Origin: Elusimicrobia bacterium CG08_land_8_20_14_0_20_44_26
Lineage (GTDB): Bacteria; CG03
NCBI GenBank assembly: GCA_002779055.1
Contig: PEXM01000086.1
Coordinates: 1 to 7,903, forward strand
DNA: 7,903 nt
Reading direction: 5' to 3'
In this document: positions 1 through 6,373 of the stretch, piece after piece
Position numbering within the stretch: the stretch's first letter is position 1
How the letters are laid out: each line of letters opens with the position of its first letter
The notes under the pieces: generated by a model
What the model saw: only the letters and a program-made list of their open reading frames with translations
What the model was told of the DNA's origin: nothing
The model's database searches: none
Position numbers and translations under genes: made by a program

Positions 1-166
1 ACACAATCTCCAGGAGCATTCAATTGTTATGATAAGAGGCGGCCGGATTAAAGATCTCCCCGGCGTCAGGTACCATCTTATTAGAGGGGTGCTTGACGCT
101 TCGGGAACCGAAAACAGGAAGAAATCAAGGTCGAAATACGGCGCCAAGAGAGGCAAAAAAGAATGA
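1..166 (+). CDS. rpsL: 30S ribosomal protein S12, C-terminal part (5' end outside window)
   Basis: This is the C-terminal 54 codons of S12, the decoding-centre protein of the small subunit. Reading starts at base 2 and ends at the TGA at 164-166. The frame gives the diagnostic S12 stretch [14 protein letters not shown], then KDLPGVRYH and RGVLDASG, and a basic [12 protein letters not shown] tail. The Lys-Asp of KDLPGVRY corresponds to E. coli Lys88 (streptomycin-sensitive lysine) and Asp89 (the methylthiolated aspartate in many bacteria). Both are present, so no streptomycin-resistance substitution is seen at this site; the Lys43 region lies outside the window. The stop overlaps the rpsG start by four bases (ATGA), so S7 is probably translated by coupling. 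The identification is certain, and the gene is truncated only by the window edge. Confidence 0.97.
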   Translation, partial: HNLQEHSIVMIRGGRIKDLPGVRYHLIRGVLDASGTENRKKSRSKYGAKRGKKE

Positions 167-639
167 GCAGAAAGAAAATAAAGATTTCTCCCGCGAGAAA
201 AAAGAGACCGGATATAAAGTATGAAAGCCTGCTTATAACCAATTTCATAAACAACATAATGAAACAGGGAAAGAAAAATACCGCGATGAAAATAATATAC
301 GATTCTCTTGACGAAGCGTCGCAAATGCTGAAAATGCCCCAGAAAGAACTGTTGGAAAAGGCGATAGAAAATACCGCGCCGAGAGTTGAAGTCAAATCCC
401 GCAGAGTGGGCGGGGCGACTTACCAGATACCGCAGCCGGTTTCCGATGACAGGGGAACGAAGCTCGCAATCAAATGGATTCTTGAGGCCGCGAGAAAGAG
501 GAAAGGCGCTTCTATGCGGAAGCGCCTTGCGTTAGAGTTTGTGGACGCCAGCAAAGGCGAGGGCTCTGTGATGAAGAAAAGAGAAAATGTCCATAAAATG
601 GCAGAAGCCAATAAGGCCTTTGCGCATTATAGATATTAA
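163..639 (+). CDS. rpsG: 30S ribosomal protein S7
   Basis: S7 is a primary 16S rRNA-binding protein that nucleates assembly of the 30S head and contacts E-site tRNA and mRNA. The product is 158 aa, normal for bacterial S7 (about 155-179). Family signatures are the N-terminal basic arm, [23 protein letters not shown] (roughly residues 16-38), the beta-hairpin region [19 protein letters not shown] (72-90), and the C-terminal helix ending KAFAHYRY. The ATG at 163 is chosen because it overlaps the rpsL stop (ATGA) and has a purine-rich GAGAGG nine bases upstream at 148-153. The N-terminus is a little more lysine-rich than the usual MPRRR start, but nothing is missing. It is followed by an 83-bp gap before fusA. 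Confidence 0.98.
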   Translation: MSRKKIKISPARKKRPDIKYESLLITNFINNIMKQGKKNTAMKIIYDSLDEASQMLKMPQKELLEKAIENTAPRVEVKSRRVGGATYQIPQPVSDDRGTKLAIKWILEAARKRKGASMRKRLALEFVDASKGEGSVMKKRENVHKMAEANKAFAHYRY

Positions 640-654
640 TGTAGCGGGAACACT

Positions 655-690
655 CTCTCTCAATCTCCTCCGCCTACGGCGGAAGAAGTC
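655..690 (+). repeat. Palindromic repeat in the rpsG-fusA gap
   Basis: The 83-bp gap between rpsG and fusA holds a pyrimidine-rich lead (CTCTCAATCTCC) followed by a perfect hairpin: TCCGCC at 669-674, loop TAC, and GGCGGA at 678-683. The lead is the same as in the repeats after rplV and close to that in rplC, while the stem sequence resembles the palindrome inside fusA. No T-run follows the stem, so it is not a Rho-independent terminator. The fusA start downstream has only a weak Shine-Dalgarno candidate (GAAG at 712-715). Confidence 0.7.
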
Positions 691-722
691 CGAGGGAATT
701 CTGTAAAAAGTGAAGAAATATT

Positions 723-2864
723 ATGAATGTGGAAATTTCGAAATTAAGAAACATCGGCATTGTGGCGCACATAGACGCGGGGAAAACCACAACGACCGAA
801 AGAATTCTATACTATACCGGCAAGATATGGCGCATGGGGGAGGTTCATGACGGCACGACAACGACGGACTTCCTTGAAGAGGAAAGAAAGCGCGGTATAA
901 CGATCCAGTCGGCCGTAATAACCTGTTTCTGGGCGCCATTCTCCCACTACTCTGATAAGGAAAAAAACTCAACGCCGAAACTTACTCCGCCTCTACCAGA
1001 GGCGGATGAATATCAGATAAACATTATAGACACGCCCGGCCATGTCGATTTTACCGCGGAAGTGGAAAGATCCCTTAGAGTTCTTGACGGGTGCGTTGTT
1101 GTTTTCTGCGGCGTCGGCGGCGTAGAACCGCAATCCGAAACGGTCTGGAGACAGGCGTCAAAATACAATATTCCCATAATCGCTTTTATAAATAAAATGG
1201 ACAGGGTGGGAAGCGATTACTGGAAAGTGCTCCGGAAGATGAGGGAAAATTTTTCGCAAAAAATACTGCCCGTGGCAATTCCGATAGGTGCGGAAAAGGA
1301 TTTCACCGGCATTGTAGATGTGATTGAAGGCAAAGCGAGAATTTACGATCAGGAACTCTGCGAGGACGGCTCCGAGTGGAGTGAGCGGGATATACCGGCC
1401 GGCCTGAAGGATATTTGGCAGCGGACTCACAGGGAACTATTAGAAGCGCTTAGCGAGACGAACGACGAAATACTTGAAAAACTGATAGAGAACAAACCCG
1501 TATCCAAGACGCTCGTAAGAAAGGCATTAAGGAATGCGGTTATACACAATAAATTTGTGCCGGTGGTTTGCGGTTCCGCATTTAAAAACATAGGCGTGCA
1601 GTTTCTGCTTGATTCAATCTGCGCGTATCTCCCTGCACCTTCGGATATAGGTGAGACGCCTATTTTTAATTTGGAGACTCTTGAAAAGCACAAACTTAAA
1701 AATTCAAAAAATGAAAAATTCTGGGCTCTGGTTTTTAAGATTGTAACCGATCAGTTTTTGGGTAAACTTTCATTTCTGCGCGTTTACTCCGGCAAGATGA
1801 ACGGTGGTCGCCGCGTTTACAACACGACAAAAAACAAGACCGAAAAGATAGACAGAATTTATATGATACACGCCGATAAAAAAGAGCAGATAAAGGAAAT
1901 GACTGCCGGAGACATTGTCGTTGTCGGGGGTCTAAAAAAAACCACGACGGGCGATACACTCTCTTCGGAAGACATAAAGTTTGCTTTTGAGCCGCCTATA
2001 TTTCCGGAGCCGGTAATATATCAGGCGATTGAGCCCTACAGACCCGAGCAGCTCGATGCTCTCGCCATGGCGCTTTCAAAAATCTCCTCCGAAGACCCGA
2101 CTTTAATCATTAAAAAAGACAGCGTTACCAACGAGCTTGTTATGCACGGAATGGGAGAACTTCATCTTGAAATAAACGCTCAAAGGTTAAAATCAGAGTT
2201 CAATGTTCCGGTGAAGATTTCAAAACCGAAAGTCAGATACAAGGAAGGAATAACGAAGGAAGTCAAAGAAGTCGGGAAATACGTCAAGCAGACCGGCGGC
2301 CACGGTCAGTATGCGCACGTCGTGATCATAATATCGCCTTTGAGCGAAAGTAATTTTGAGTTTGTAAATTCAATAAAAGGCGGGACGATACCCCAGCAGT
2401 TTATCGCTCCGATTGAAAAGGGCGTTAAGATGGCTCTTGAATCGGGACCTTTAGCGGGATATCCGGTTTCAAATGTCAGAGTCGAGCTTATAGATGGAAG
2501 TTTTCATGAAGTGGATTCTTCGGATTTGGCTTTCCGCATCGGCGCTTTTGAGACCGCTCGGAAAGCGCTCACGCGTGCGGGCGCGGTCTTGCTGGAACCG
2601 GTGATGTCGCTTGAAATAAATACGCCCACAAAATTTCTCGGAGATGTCATGGCAGACATATCATCCCGCAGGGGAACGGTTGAAGGGTTGACAACAGATA
2701 ATACTTTAACTATCATAAAAGCATTTGTGCCTCTTGCGGAAATGTTCGGTTATGCAACGGCCTTGCGTTCGGTGACGCAGGGCAGGGCAAGTTCTGTTAT
2801 GTCGCCGAAAGCATATGAACGTGTTCCGCAGCAGGTTTCTGATAAGGTGATTGGAAAATTGTAA
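723..2864 (+). CDS. fusA: Translation elongation factor G (EF-G), with enlarged G-domain loop
   Basis: EF-G is the GTPase that drives mRNA-tRNA translocation and, with RRF, ribosome recycling. The product is 713 aa against about 690-705 for the family. G motifs are AHIDAGKT (15-22), RGIT (57-60), DTPGH (103-107), NKMD (157-160) and GSAFK (284-288). Domain III has GMGELHLEI (476-484). Domain IV has [10 protein letters not shown] (523-532), and its tip carries the histidine of GSFHEVDSS (H595), matching E. coli His583. The C-terminal domain has [16 protein letters not shown]. Between W70 and I99 there are 28 residues, where Thermus has about 4 and E. coli about 11, and part of this loop is encoded by a palindrome (see separate entry). 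The reading frame continues intact on both sides, so the insert is tolerated. The ATG at 723 is chosen because the conserved N-terminus begins there. This is the canonical operon copy (between rpsG and tuf), not one of the EF-G2 paralogues. Confidence 0.97.
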   Translation: MNVEISKLRNIGIVAHIDAGKTTTTERILYYTGKIWRMGEVHDGTTTTDFLEEERKRGITIQSAVITCFWAPFSHYSDKEKNSTPKLTPPLPEADEYQINIIDTPGHVDFTAEVERSLRVLDGCVVVFCGVGGVEPQSETVWRQASKYNIPIIAFINKMDRVGSDYWKVLRKMRENFSQKILPVAIPIGAEKDFTGIVDVIEGKARIYDQELCEDGSEWSERDIPAGLKDIWQRTHRELLEALSETNDEILEKLIENKPVSKTLVRKALRNAVIHNKFVPVVCGSAFKNIGVQFLLDSICAYLPAPSDIGETPIFNLETLEKHKLKNSKNEKFWALVFKIVTDQFLGKLSFLRVYSGKMNGGRRVYNTTKNKTEKIDRIYMIHADKKEQIKEMTAGDIVVVGGLKKTTTGDTLSSEDIKFAFEPPIFPEPVIYQAIEPYRPEQLDALAMALSKISSEDPTLIIKKDSVTNELVMHGMGELHLEINAQRLKSEFNVPVKISKPKVRYKEGITKEVKEVGKYVKQTGGHGQYAHVVIIISPLSESNFEFVNSIKGGTIPQQFIAPIEKGVKMALESGPLAGYPVSNVRVELIDGSFHEVDSSDLAFRIGAFETARKALTRAGAVLLEPVMSLEINTPTKFLGDVMADISSRRGTVEGLTTDNTLTIIKAFVPLAEMFGYATALRSVTQGRASSVMSPKAYERVPQQVSDKVIGKL
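986..1006 (+). repeat. Perfect palindrome inside fusA coding sequence
   Basis: A 9-bp perfect inverted repeat, TCCGCCTCT at 986-994 and AGAGGCGGA at 998-1006, is separated by the three-base loop ACC. It lies in frame within fusA and encodes about residues 88-94 (TPPLPEA), inside the EF-G loop that is longer than in standard homologues. The outer bases TCCGCC...GGCGGA are the same as in the hairpin at 669-683 in the upstream gap. Confidence 0.75.
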
Positions 2865-2889
2865 TTGACGGAGGAAAACATTCCGTCGC

Positions 2890-2895
2890 AGGAGG
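2890..2895 (+). promoter_or_regulatory. Strong Shine-Dalgarno sequence of tuf
   Basis: AGGAGG lies four bases before the tuf ATG at 2900. It is the only full consensus ribosome-binding site in the window, consistent with the very high expression expected for EF-Tu. The other genes here rely on weak sites or stop-start overlap. Confidence 0.85.
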
Positions 2896-2899
2896 AATT

Positions 2900-4099
2900 A
2901 TGGCTAAGGCAAAATTTGAAAGGACGAAACCGCATGTCAATGTCGGTACAATCGGTCATGTTGACCACGGCAAAACGACTTTAACTTCGGCAATCACGCT
3001 GTTGCAGTCAAAGATAGGCATGGCGAAATTTGAAAAGTATGATGACATTGATAATGCCCCGGAAGAAAGAGAAAGAGGTCTGACGATTGCGATACACCAC
3101 TCGGAATACGAAACGGATAAAAGGCACTACGCTCACATTGACTGTCCCGGCCACGCCGATTACATAAAAAACATGATTACGGGCGCCGCACAGATGGACG
3201 GAGCAATCCTGGTCGTAAGCGCCTCCGATGGCCCGATGCCGCAGACGAGAGAGCACATTCTTCTTGCCAAGCAAGTTGGGGTTCCGGCACTCGTTGTTTT
3301 TATGAACAAAACAGACCAGGTGGATGACCCCGAACTTCTTGATTTGGTGGAACTTGAAGTCAGGGACCTCCTGAAAAAGTACGAATTTGACGGCGACAAC
3401 GTGAAAATATCAAAAGGTTCGGCCACAAAATGCCTTGAATGCGGATGCGGCAAAGTAGATTGTCCGAATTGCGGACCTATCAAGGAACTGATAAAAAATG
3501 TGGATGAGGCGATACCTGAGCCGAAAAGAGATACGGGAAAACCGTTCCTTTTAGCGGTGGAGGATATTTTCTCAATTACGGGAAGGGGAACGGTCGCAAC
3601 GGGCAGGGTTGAAAGAGGAATTCTCAAAACCGGCGAAGAAGTTGAAATCGTCGGATTCGGCACGTTGAAAAAAACCGTGGCGACTTCCATTGAAATGTTC
3701 AGAAAAATTCTTGACAGCGCCCAGGCGGGAGACAATGTCGGCGTACTTCTCAGGGGTGTTGACAAAGAGGGAATAGAGAGAGGTATGGTGATAGCCAAAC
3801 CCGGTTCCATTACGCCCCACAAAAAATTCGCGGCTCAGGTTTATGTGCTTAAAAAAGAAGAAGGCGGCAGGCACACTCCTTTTGTGACGGGTTATAGACC
3901 ACAGTTCTACATAAGGACTACCGATGTAACGGGTTCGGTGCAGCTTCCTTCCGGCAGAGATATTGTGATGCCCGGCGACAACGTTGAAATTACGGCGGAG
4001 CTTATATCTCCGATTGCAATGGAGGAAGGTCTGCGGTTTGCCATAAGAGAAGGCGGACACACCGTCTCATCCGGAGTCATATCCAAAATTATAGAATGA
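2900..4099 (+). CDS. tuf: Translation elongation factor Tu (EF-Tu), with five-cysteine cluster
   Basis: EF-Tu is the GTPase that delivers aminoacyl-tRNA to the ribosomal A site. The product is 399 aa, normal length (E. coli 394, Thermus 406). G motifs are GHVDHGKT (19-26), RGLT (59-62), DCPGH (81-85, with catalytic H85), NKTD (136-139) and GSATK (173-177). The histidine that stacks on the amino acid in the ternary complex is kept (H67). Domain II has [16 protein letters not shown] (225-240) and domain III has [15 protein letters not shown] (331-345). Odd points: a C-x2-C-x-C-x4-C-x2-C cluster at C178, C181, C183, C188 and C191, where Thermus EF-Tu has its own loop insertion; and a C-terminus EGGHTVSSG where the family nearly always has EGGRTVGAG. 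The start follows AGGAGG, and the stop overlaps rpsJ by ATGA. It is certainly EF-Tu. Whether the cysteines bind zinc is inference. Confidence 0.98.
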   Translation: MAKAKFERTKPHVNVGTIGHVDHGKTTLTSAITLLQSKIGMAKFEKYDDIDNAPEERERGLTIAIHHSEYETDKRHYAHIDCPGHADYIKNMITGAAQMDGAILVVSASDGPMPQTREHILLAKQVGVPALVVFMNKTDQVDDPELLDLVELEVRDLLKKYEFDGDNVKISKGSATKCLECGCGKVDCPNCGPIKELIKNVDEAIPEPKRDTGKPFLLAVEDIFSITGRGTVATGRVERGILKTGEEVEIVGFGTLKKTVATSIEMFRKILDSAQAGDNVGVLLRGVDKEGIERGMVIAKPGSITPHKKFAAQVYVLKKEEGGRHTPFVTGYRPQFYIRTTDVTGSVQLPSGRDIVMPGDNVEITAELISPIAMEEGLRFAIREGGHTVSSGVISKIIE

Positions 4100-4413
4100 T
4101 TATGGAAAAAATCAGAGTAAAAGTTTTCTCCTACGACCACAGACTTCTTGAGAAATCGGTAAAGACGATAATGGACAATCTTTCGCATAAGGGGATCCTC
4201 ATCACGGGGCCGATTATTCTTCCAACGAGGAGAAAACTTTACACCGTTTTGACGAGCCCCATCGCCGATAAAAAATCGCGCGAGCAGTTTGAAATGAGAG
4301 TGCACAAACGCATGATAGAGATAAAAAATCCCACCAAGGAAGTTATGAACATCCTCAGAGACATTTCTTTGCCCGCCGGGATAGACATTACGGTAAAGGA
4401 CATGAGCGGGTGA
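4096..4413 (+). CDS. rpsJ: 30S ribosomal protein S10 (NusE)
   Basis: S10 binds late in the 30S head and, as NusE, joins NusB, NusA and NusG in antitermination. The product is 105 aa (usual about 102-105). Signatures are [17 protein letters not shown] near the N-terminus, the [18 protein letters not shown] loop region (about 38-55), [15 protein letters not shown] (about 62-76) and the C-terminal LPAGIDITV. Two starts are possible: the ATG at 4096, which overlaps the tuf stop as ATGA, or the ATG at 4102 six bases further on (residue 3). The overlap favours 4096 but does not decide it. No good Shine-Dalgarno sequence is present, so translation is probably coupled to tuf. No S10-type leader precedes it, unlike in E. 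coli where L4 regulates a separate S10 operon. Confidence 0.97.
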   Translation: MIMEKIRVKVFSYDHRLLEKSVKTIMDNLSHKGILITGPIILPTRRKLYTVLTSPIADKKSREQFEMRVHKRMIEIKNPTKEVMNILRDISLPAGIDITVKDMSG

Positions 4414-5132
4414 TGGAGCAGGCATTAAAGAGCGTTCCGGGCGGCGTCATTGGAATAAAAGCGGGGATGATGAGGATTTACGAAGGGGACAAGGAACTCG
4501 CGTGCACCGTTATTGATGTGCCTGCGAATTATGTCCTCGCTTTGAAAACGGATGACAAAGACGGCTACAGCGCCGTAAAATTGGCCATCGCAGGTAATCA
4601 CAGGACTAAACCAATTGCGGGAATTATAAAAAATTCGCCGCTCACCGGCATCAGGGCGATGAGAGAGATAAAAGGAAAATTTGACTTAAAGCCCGGCGAT
4701 AAAATAGATATAAAAAATGTCTTTGAAAAAGGCATGCGCGTCGCTGTGACGGGTCTTTCCAAAGGGAAGGGCTTCGCTTCAACGCGCAAGAGATGGGGTT
4801 TTCACGGGGGGCCTAAAAGTCACGGTCAAAAGGACAAATATCATTCGCCTGGGTCAATCGGAGCGAGTTCCTGGCCGTCGAGAGTCATACCTGGTATGAA
4901 AATGGCGGGGAGAAAAGGAAGCGCCAGGGTAACTCTGAAAAATCTGAAGGTTGCCGCAATTTTCGGCGAAAAAAACAGATTGTTTATAACGGGCGCCGTT
5001 CCGGGAAGGAGAGGTTCGCTTCTTTTGATAAGCAGGATGGAAAGAGGGAAGAGAAATCCCCCTCTTAATCTCCCCCTTGAAAAGGGGGAGAAGCAAAGCA
5101 GAGAGAAGAGGGAAGAGAAATCCCCCTCTTAA
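4413..5132 (+). CDS. rplC: 50S ribosomal protein L3 with repeat-derived C-terminal tail
   Basis: L3 is an early 23S rRNA-binding protein near the peptidyl-transferase centre. The product is 239 aa from this ATG (240 from the GTG at 4410), long for a family usually about 205-215. Signatures (GTG numbering) are VIGIKAGMMRIY (13-24), VTGLSKGKGFASTRKRWGF (113-131), HGGPKSHG (132-139), GSIGASSWPSRVIPGMKMAG (148-167) and the terminal strand LFITGAVPGRRGSLLLIS (191-208). The segment from about R212 to the end (29 residues) is encoded by two 64-bp tandem repeat units, not by L3-like sequence. The ATG at 4413 shares its A with the rpsJ stop (TGATG), so I prefer it to the GTG at 4410; both fit coupled translation. 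The core is intact. The tail is the anomaly. Confidence 0.95.
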   Translation: MEQALKSVPGGVIGIKAGMMRIYEGDKELACTVIDVPANYVLALKTDDKDGYSAVKLAIAGNHRTKPIAGIIKNSPLTGIRAMREIKGKFDLKPGDKIDIKNVFEKGMRVAVTGLSKGKGFASTRKRWGFHGGPKSHGQKDKYHSPGSIGASSWPSRVIPGMKMAGRKGSARVTLKNLKVAAIFGEKNRLFITGAVPGRRGSLLLISRMERGKRNPPLNLPLEKGEKQSREKREEKSPS

Positions 5133-5170
5133 TCTCCCCCTTGAAAAGGGGGAGAAGCAAAGCAGAGAGA
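5043..5170 (+). repeat. Two tandem 64-bp hairpin-bearing units at the 3' end of rplC
   Basis: Unit 1 is 5043-5106 and unit 2 is 5107-5170, apparently identical. A third, truncated copy (AGAGGGAAGAGAAA, 5171-5184) follows. Each unit holds a perfect 9-bp stem with a GAA loop: CTCCCCCTT/AAGGGGGAG at 5070-5078/5082-5090 and 5134-5142/5146-5154. An outer pairing CCCTCTT with AAGAGGG is also possible. Unit 1 is translated as the L3 tail. Because 64 is not a multiple of three, unit 2 is read in another frame and supplies the rplC stop TAA at 5130-5132. The stems are followed by purines and not by a T-run. Confidence 0.9.
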
Positions 5171-5200
5171 AGAGGGAAGAGAAAAAAATAAAAAAGTAAA
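5171..5200 (+). other. A-rich leader of rplD
   Basis: This stretch runs AGAGGGAAGAG, then A-rich sequence, ending ATAAAAAAGTAAAATG where the ATG is the rplD start at 5201. The same 16 bases recur at 6346-6361 before rplB. There is no close Shine-Dalgarno sequence (the nearest purine block, AGAGGG, is about 25 bases upstream), so initiation probably depends on the unstructured A-rich leader or on reinitiation after rplC. Confidence 0.6.
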
Positions 5201-5887
5201 ATGAATAAAGCGAAGATTATTGGATCCGACGGAAAAATCGCAGGGACGATTGAACTTGCGGAAAACGTTTTCGGCGTTATCTACAGGAAAGAATTTATGA
5301 ATGAAGCAATGAAAGAATATTTGAGAAAAGATTTTAAAGCTTCAACAAAAACAAAAGCGGAAGTGAGCGGCGGCGGCAAGAAACCCTGGCGGCAGAAAGG
5401 CACAGGTCGCGCGCGTGCCGGTTCAATAAGGTCGCCTCTCTGGAAAGGCGGCGGCATTATATTCGGGCCGAAGCCGCGAAAAAAAGAGAACACTCTCACA
5501 AAAAAGAAAAAACAGCTCGCATTAAGGCAGGCTCTTTCTTATCTTAATAGTGAAAACAAAATTTTTTTTACGGAAAATGCCGGTTTTTCTAAAACGAAAG
5601 AGGCGTGCTCGTGGCTACGAGAGTCCTTCAAAGAGGGAAATAAAGTTTTGCTGGTCGCCGAGAAACTGGAAAGGAACTTCCTTCTTCCCTTCAGAAATAT
5701 TCCCGGGATTTCCTTTATTCGCGCGAGGGACTTGAATATAAAAGAAGTGCTTTATAAAGATGCCGTTATTTTTGTGGGGAAAGCCCTGGATGAGATTTCG
5801 CGCGCATTTGAAAAACAAATTAAAATAAATCCCTCTACAACTCCCTTTGATAAAGGGGAAAAGAGGGGAATTGAAAACGCCTCATGA
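5201..5887 (+). CDS. rplD: 50S ribosomal protein L4 with repeat-derived C-terminal tail
   Basis: L4 binds 23S rRNA early, and its extended loop lines the exit-tunnel constriction. The product is 228 aa (usual about 200-210). The diagnostic tunnel loop is clear: GGGKKPWRQKGTGRARAGSI (57-76), then RSPLWKGGGIIFGPKPR (77-93). The C-terminal Rossmann-like half includes KVLLVAEKLE (148-157) and ends naturally near ALDEISRAFEKQ (195-206). Residues about 210-224 (NPSTTPFDKGEKRG and following) are encoded by another copy of the palindromic repeat, in the same reading frame as the copy in rplC. The ATG at 5201 is the only start that gives the full N-terminus. A run of eight T at 5562-5569 lies inside the gene, but the frame is intact across it. 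The stop overlaps rplW by ATGA. Confidence 0.96.
   Translation: MNKAKIIGSDGKIAGTIELAENVFGVIYRKEFMNEAMKEYLRKDFKASTKTKAEVSGGGKKPWRQKGTGRARAGSIRSPLWKGGGIIFGPKPRKKENTLTKKKKQLALRQALSYLNSENKIFFTENAGFSKTKEACSWLRESFKEGNKVLLVAEKLERNFLLPFRNIPGISFIRARDLNIKEVLYKDAVIFVGKALDEISRAFEKQIKINPSTTPFDKGEKRGIENAS
5827..5868 (+). repeat. Diverged palindromic repeat within the 3' end of rplD
   Basis: The inner stem is CCCTTT (5843-5848) and AAAGGG (5852-5857) around the loop GAT. The outer stem is CCCTCT (5831-5836) with AGAGGG (5862-5867). The layout (AAATCCCTCT, spacer, hairpin, then AAGAGGGG) matches the unit in rplC but with many changes, so it is an older or different subtype. It encodes the L4 tail, and its G-rich end lies 15 bases before the rplW ATG. 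Confidence 0.75.
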
Positions 5888-6177
5888 AACTTTCTCCTTC
5901 TCACATCATTCTCTCTCCTCTTTTTACCGAAAAGTCCGAGAACGTGAGAAAGAGAAACACCACCTACGTTTTTATTGTGAATCGCCTTGCGACAAAAAAG
6001 CAGATTGAGGCGGCAATGGGAAAAGTGTTTAATGTGAAAGTGGATAAAGTAAGAACGGCCTCGACGAAACCCAAAAAGAAAAGACGGGGTGTTCATTCGG
6101 GTTATACGTCACAATACAAAAAAGCGTATATAAGTCTTAAAAAGGGTTCGGTCATTTCGGGTTTTGAAGCGGTATGA
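5884..6177 (+). CDS. rplW: 50S ribosomal protein L23
   Basis: L23 sits at the exit of the polypeptide tunnel and is the docking site for trigger factor and SRP. The product is 97 aa (usual about 95-100). Signatures are SPLFTEKSENV (about 11-21), TYVFIVNRLATKKQIEAAMGKVFNVKVDKVRT (27-58), the basic loop KPKKKRRGVHSGY (62-74) and KKAYISLKKGSVIS near the end. The ATG at 5884 overlaps the rplD stop (ATGA). The closest purine-rich block, GAGGGG at 5863-5868, is part of the repeat and 15 bases away, so coupling to rplD is the likelier initiation route. There is no domain loss. A 195-bp non-coding gap follows before rplB, the longest in the window. Confidence 0.96.
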   Translation: MKLSPSHIILSPLFTEKSENVRKRNTTYVFIVNRLATKKQIEAAMGKVFNVKVDKVRTASTKPKKKRRGVHSGYTSQYKKAYISLKKGSVISGFEAV

Positions 6178-6226
6178 AGAGTGAAGAGAAAAAAGTAAAA
6201 AAGTAATAAAGTAAAAAAGTAAAAAG
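6178..6226 (+). repeat. A-rich 8-bp tandem array 1 in the rplW-rplB gap
   Basis: After AGAGTGAAGAG and six A, there are four units of an 8-bp repeat from 6195 to 6226: GTAAAAAA, GTAATAAA, GTAAAAAA, GTAAAAAG. The lead differs by one base from AGAGGGAAGAG at 5171 and 6281. An ATG at 6174 overlaps the rplW stop and opens a ten-codon frame (MKSEEKKVKK), which I regard as incidental. Confidence 0.8.
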
Positions 6227-6230
6227 AAAA

Positions 6231-6267
6231 GAGAAATCCCCCTTACCCCCTTTTTCAAAGGGGGAAG
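6231..6267 (+). repeat. Palindromic repeat in the rplW-rplB gap
   Basis: GAGAAATCCCC leads into a perfect 8-bp stem, CCCCCTTT at 6246-6253 and AAAGGGGG at 6257-6264, with loop TTC. The GAGAAATCCCCC lead is the same as in the rplC units. The stem is followed by AAGTATGAAG, not by a T-run, and the operon continues, so it is not a terminator. Confidence 0.8.
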
Positions 6268-6280
6268 TATGAAGAAGGAA

Positions 6281-6361
6281 AGAGGGAAGAGAAAAAAGTA
6301 AAAAAGTAAAAAAGTAATAAAGTAAAAAAGTAAAAAAGTAATAAAATAAAAAAGTAAAATG
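6281..6361 (+). repeat. A-rich 8-bp tandem array 2 before rplB
   Basis: AGAGGGAAGAG (6281-6291) and six A are followed by seven 8-bp units from 6298 to 6353, mostly GTAAAAAA with GTAATAAA at units 3 and 6 and ATAAAAAA last. GTAAAATG then ends the array at 6361. The start and end of this block match the rplC-rplD junction (5171-5203), so the array looks like an expanded copy of that junction. Confidence 0.85.
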
Positions 6362-6373
6362 GGGAAAAAGTAA
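6359..6373 (+). other. Five-codon mini-ORF overlapping the rplB start
   Basis: ATG GGG AAA AAG TAA encodes M-G-K-K and ends at 6371-6373. Its stop shares an A with the rplB ATG (TAATG). The ATG sits at the position matching the rplD start in the duplicated leader. Whether it is translated, or only a relic of the duplication, cannot be told from sequence. Confidence 0.35.

Noticed and set aside
2867..2887. Short inverted repeat GACGGA/TCCGTC in the fusA-tuf gap
   Set aside because: A six-base stem with a nine-base loop just before the tuf Shine-Dalgarno sequence could occur by chance. It is unrelated in sequence to the repeat family, so I do not claim regulation.
3160..3822. Long antisense open frame (220 aa) opposite tuf
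   Set aside because: It mirrors the codon pattern of the EF-Tu gene, has no recognisable domain, and lies wholly inside a certain gene.
4080..4110. S10 leader (L4-responsive attenuator) before rpsJ
   Set aside because: tuf and rpsJ overlap by four bases, so there is no leader RNA to hold it.
3572..4425. Antisense open frames opposite the tuf 3' end and rpsJ
   Set aside because: They are shadows of the sense coding sequence with no family signature or start context.
5043..5132. Frameshift or sequencing error as the cause of the long L3
   Set aside because: The conserved L3 frame runs without break to GSLLLIS. The extra length coincides exactly with clean tandem repeat units, which explains it better. 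An assembly artefact in copy number remains possible.
5070..5154. C-rich/G-rich hairpins as Rho-independent terminators
   Set aside because: No T-run follows any of the stems, the first is inside rplC, and co-directional ribosomal genes continue downstream.
5550..5735. Small + strand open frame within rplD
   Set aside because: It is out of frame inside L4, whose own frame is conserved and uninterrupted.
6174..6301. Ten-codon frames in the rplW-rplB gap (ATG at 6174 and ATG at 6269)
   Set aside because: Both are lysine-rich translations of the A-rich repeat module with no Shine-Dalgarno sequence. I see no support for real peptides.
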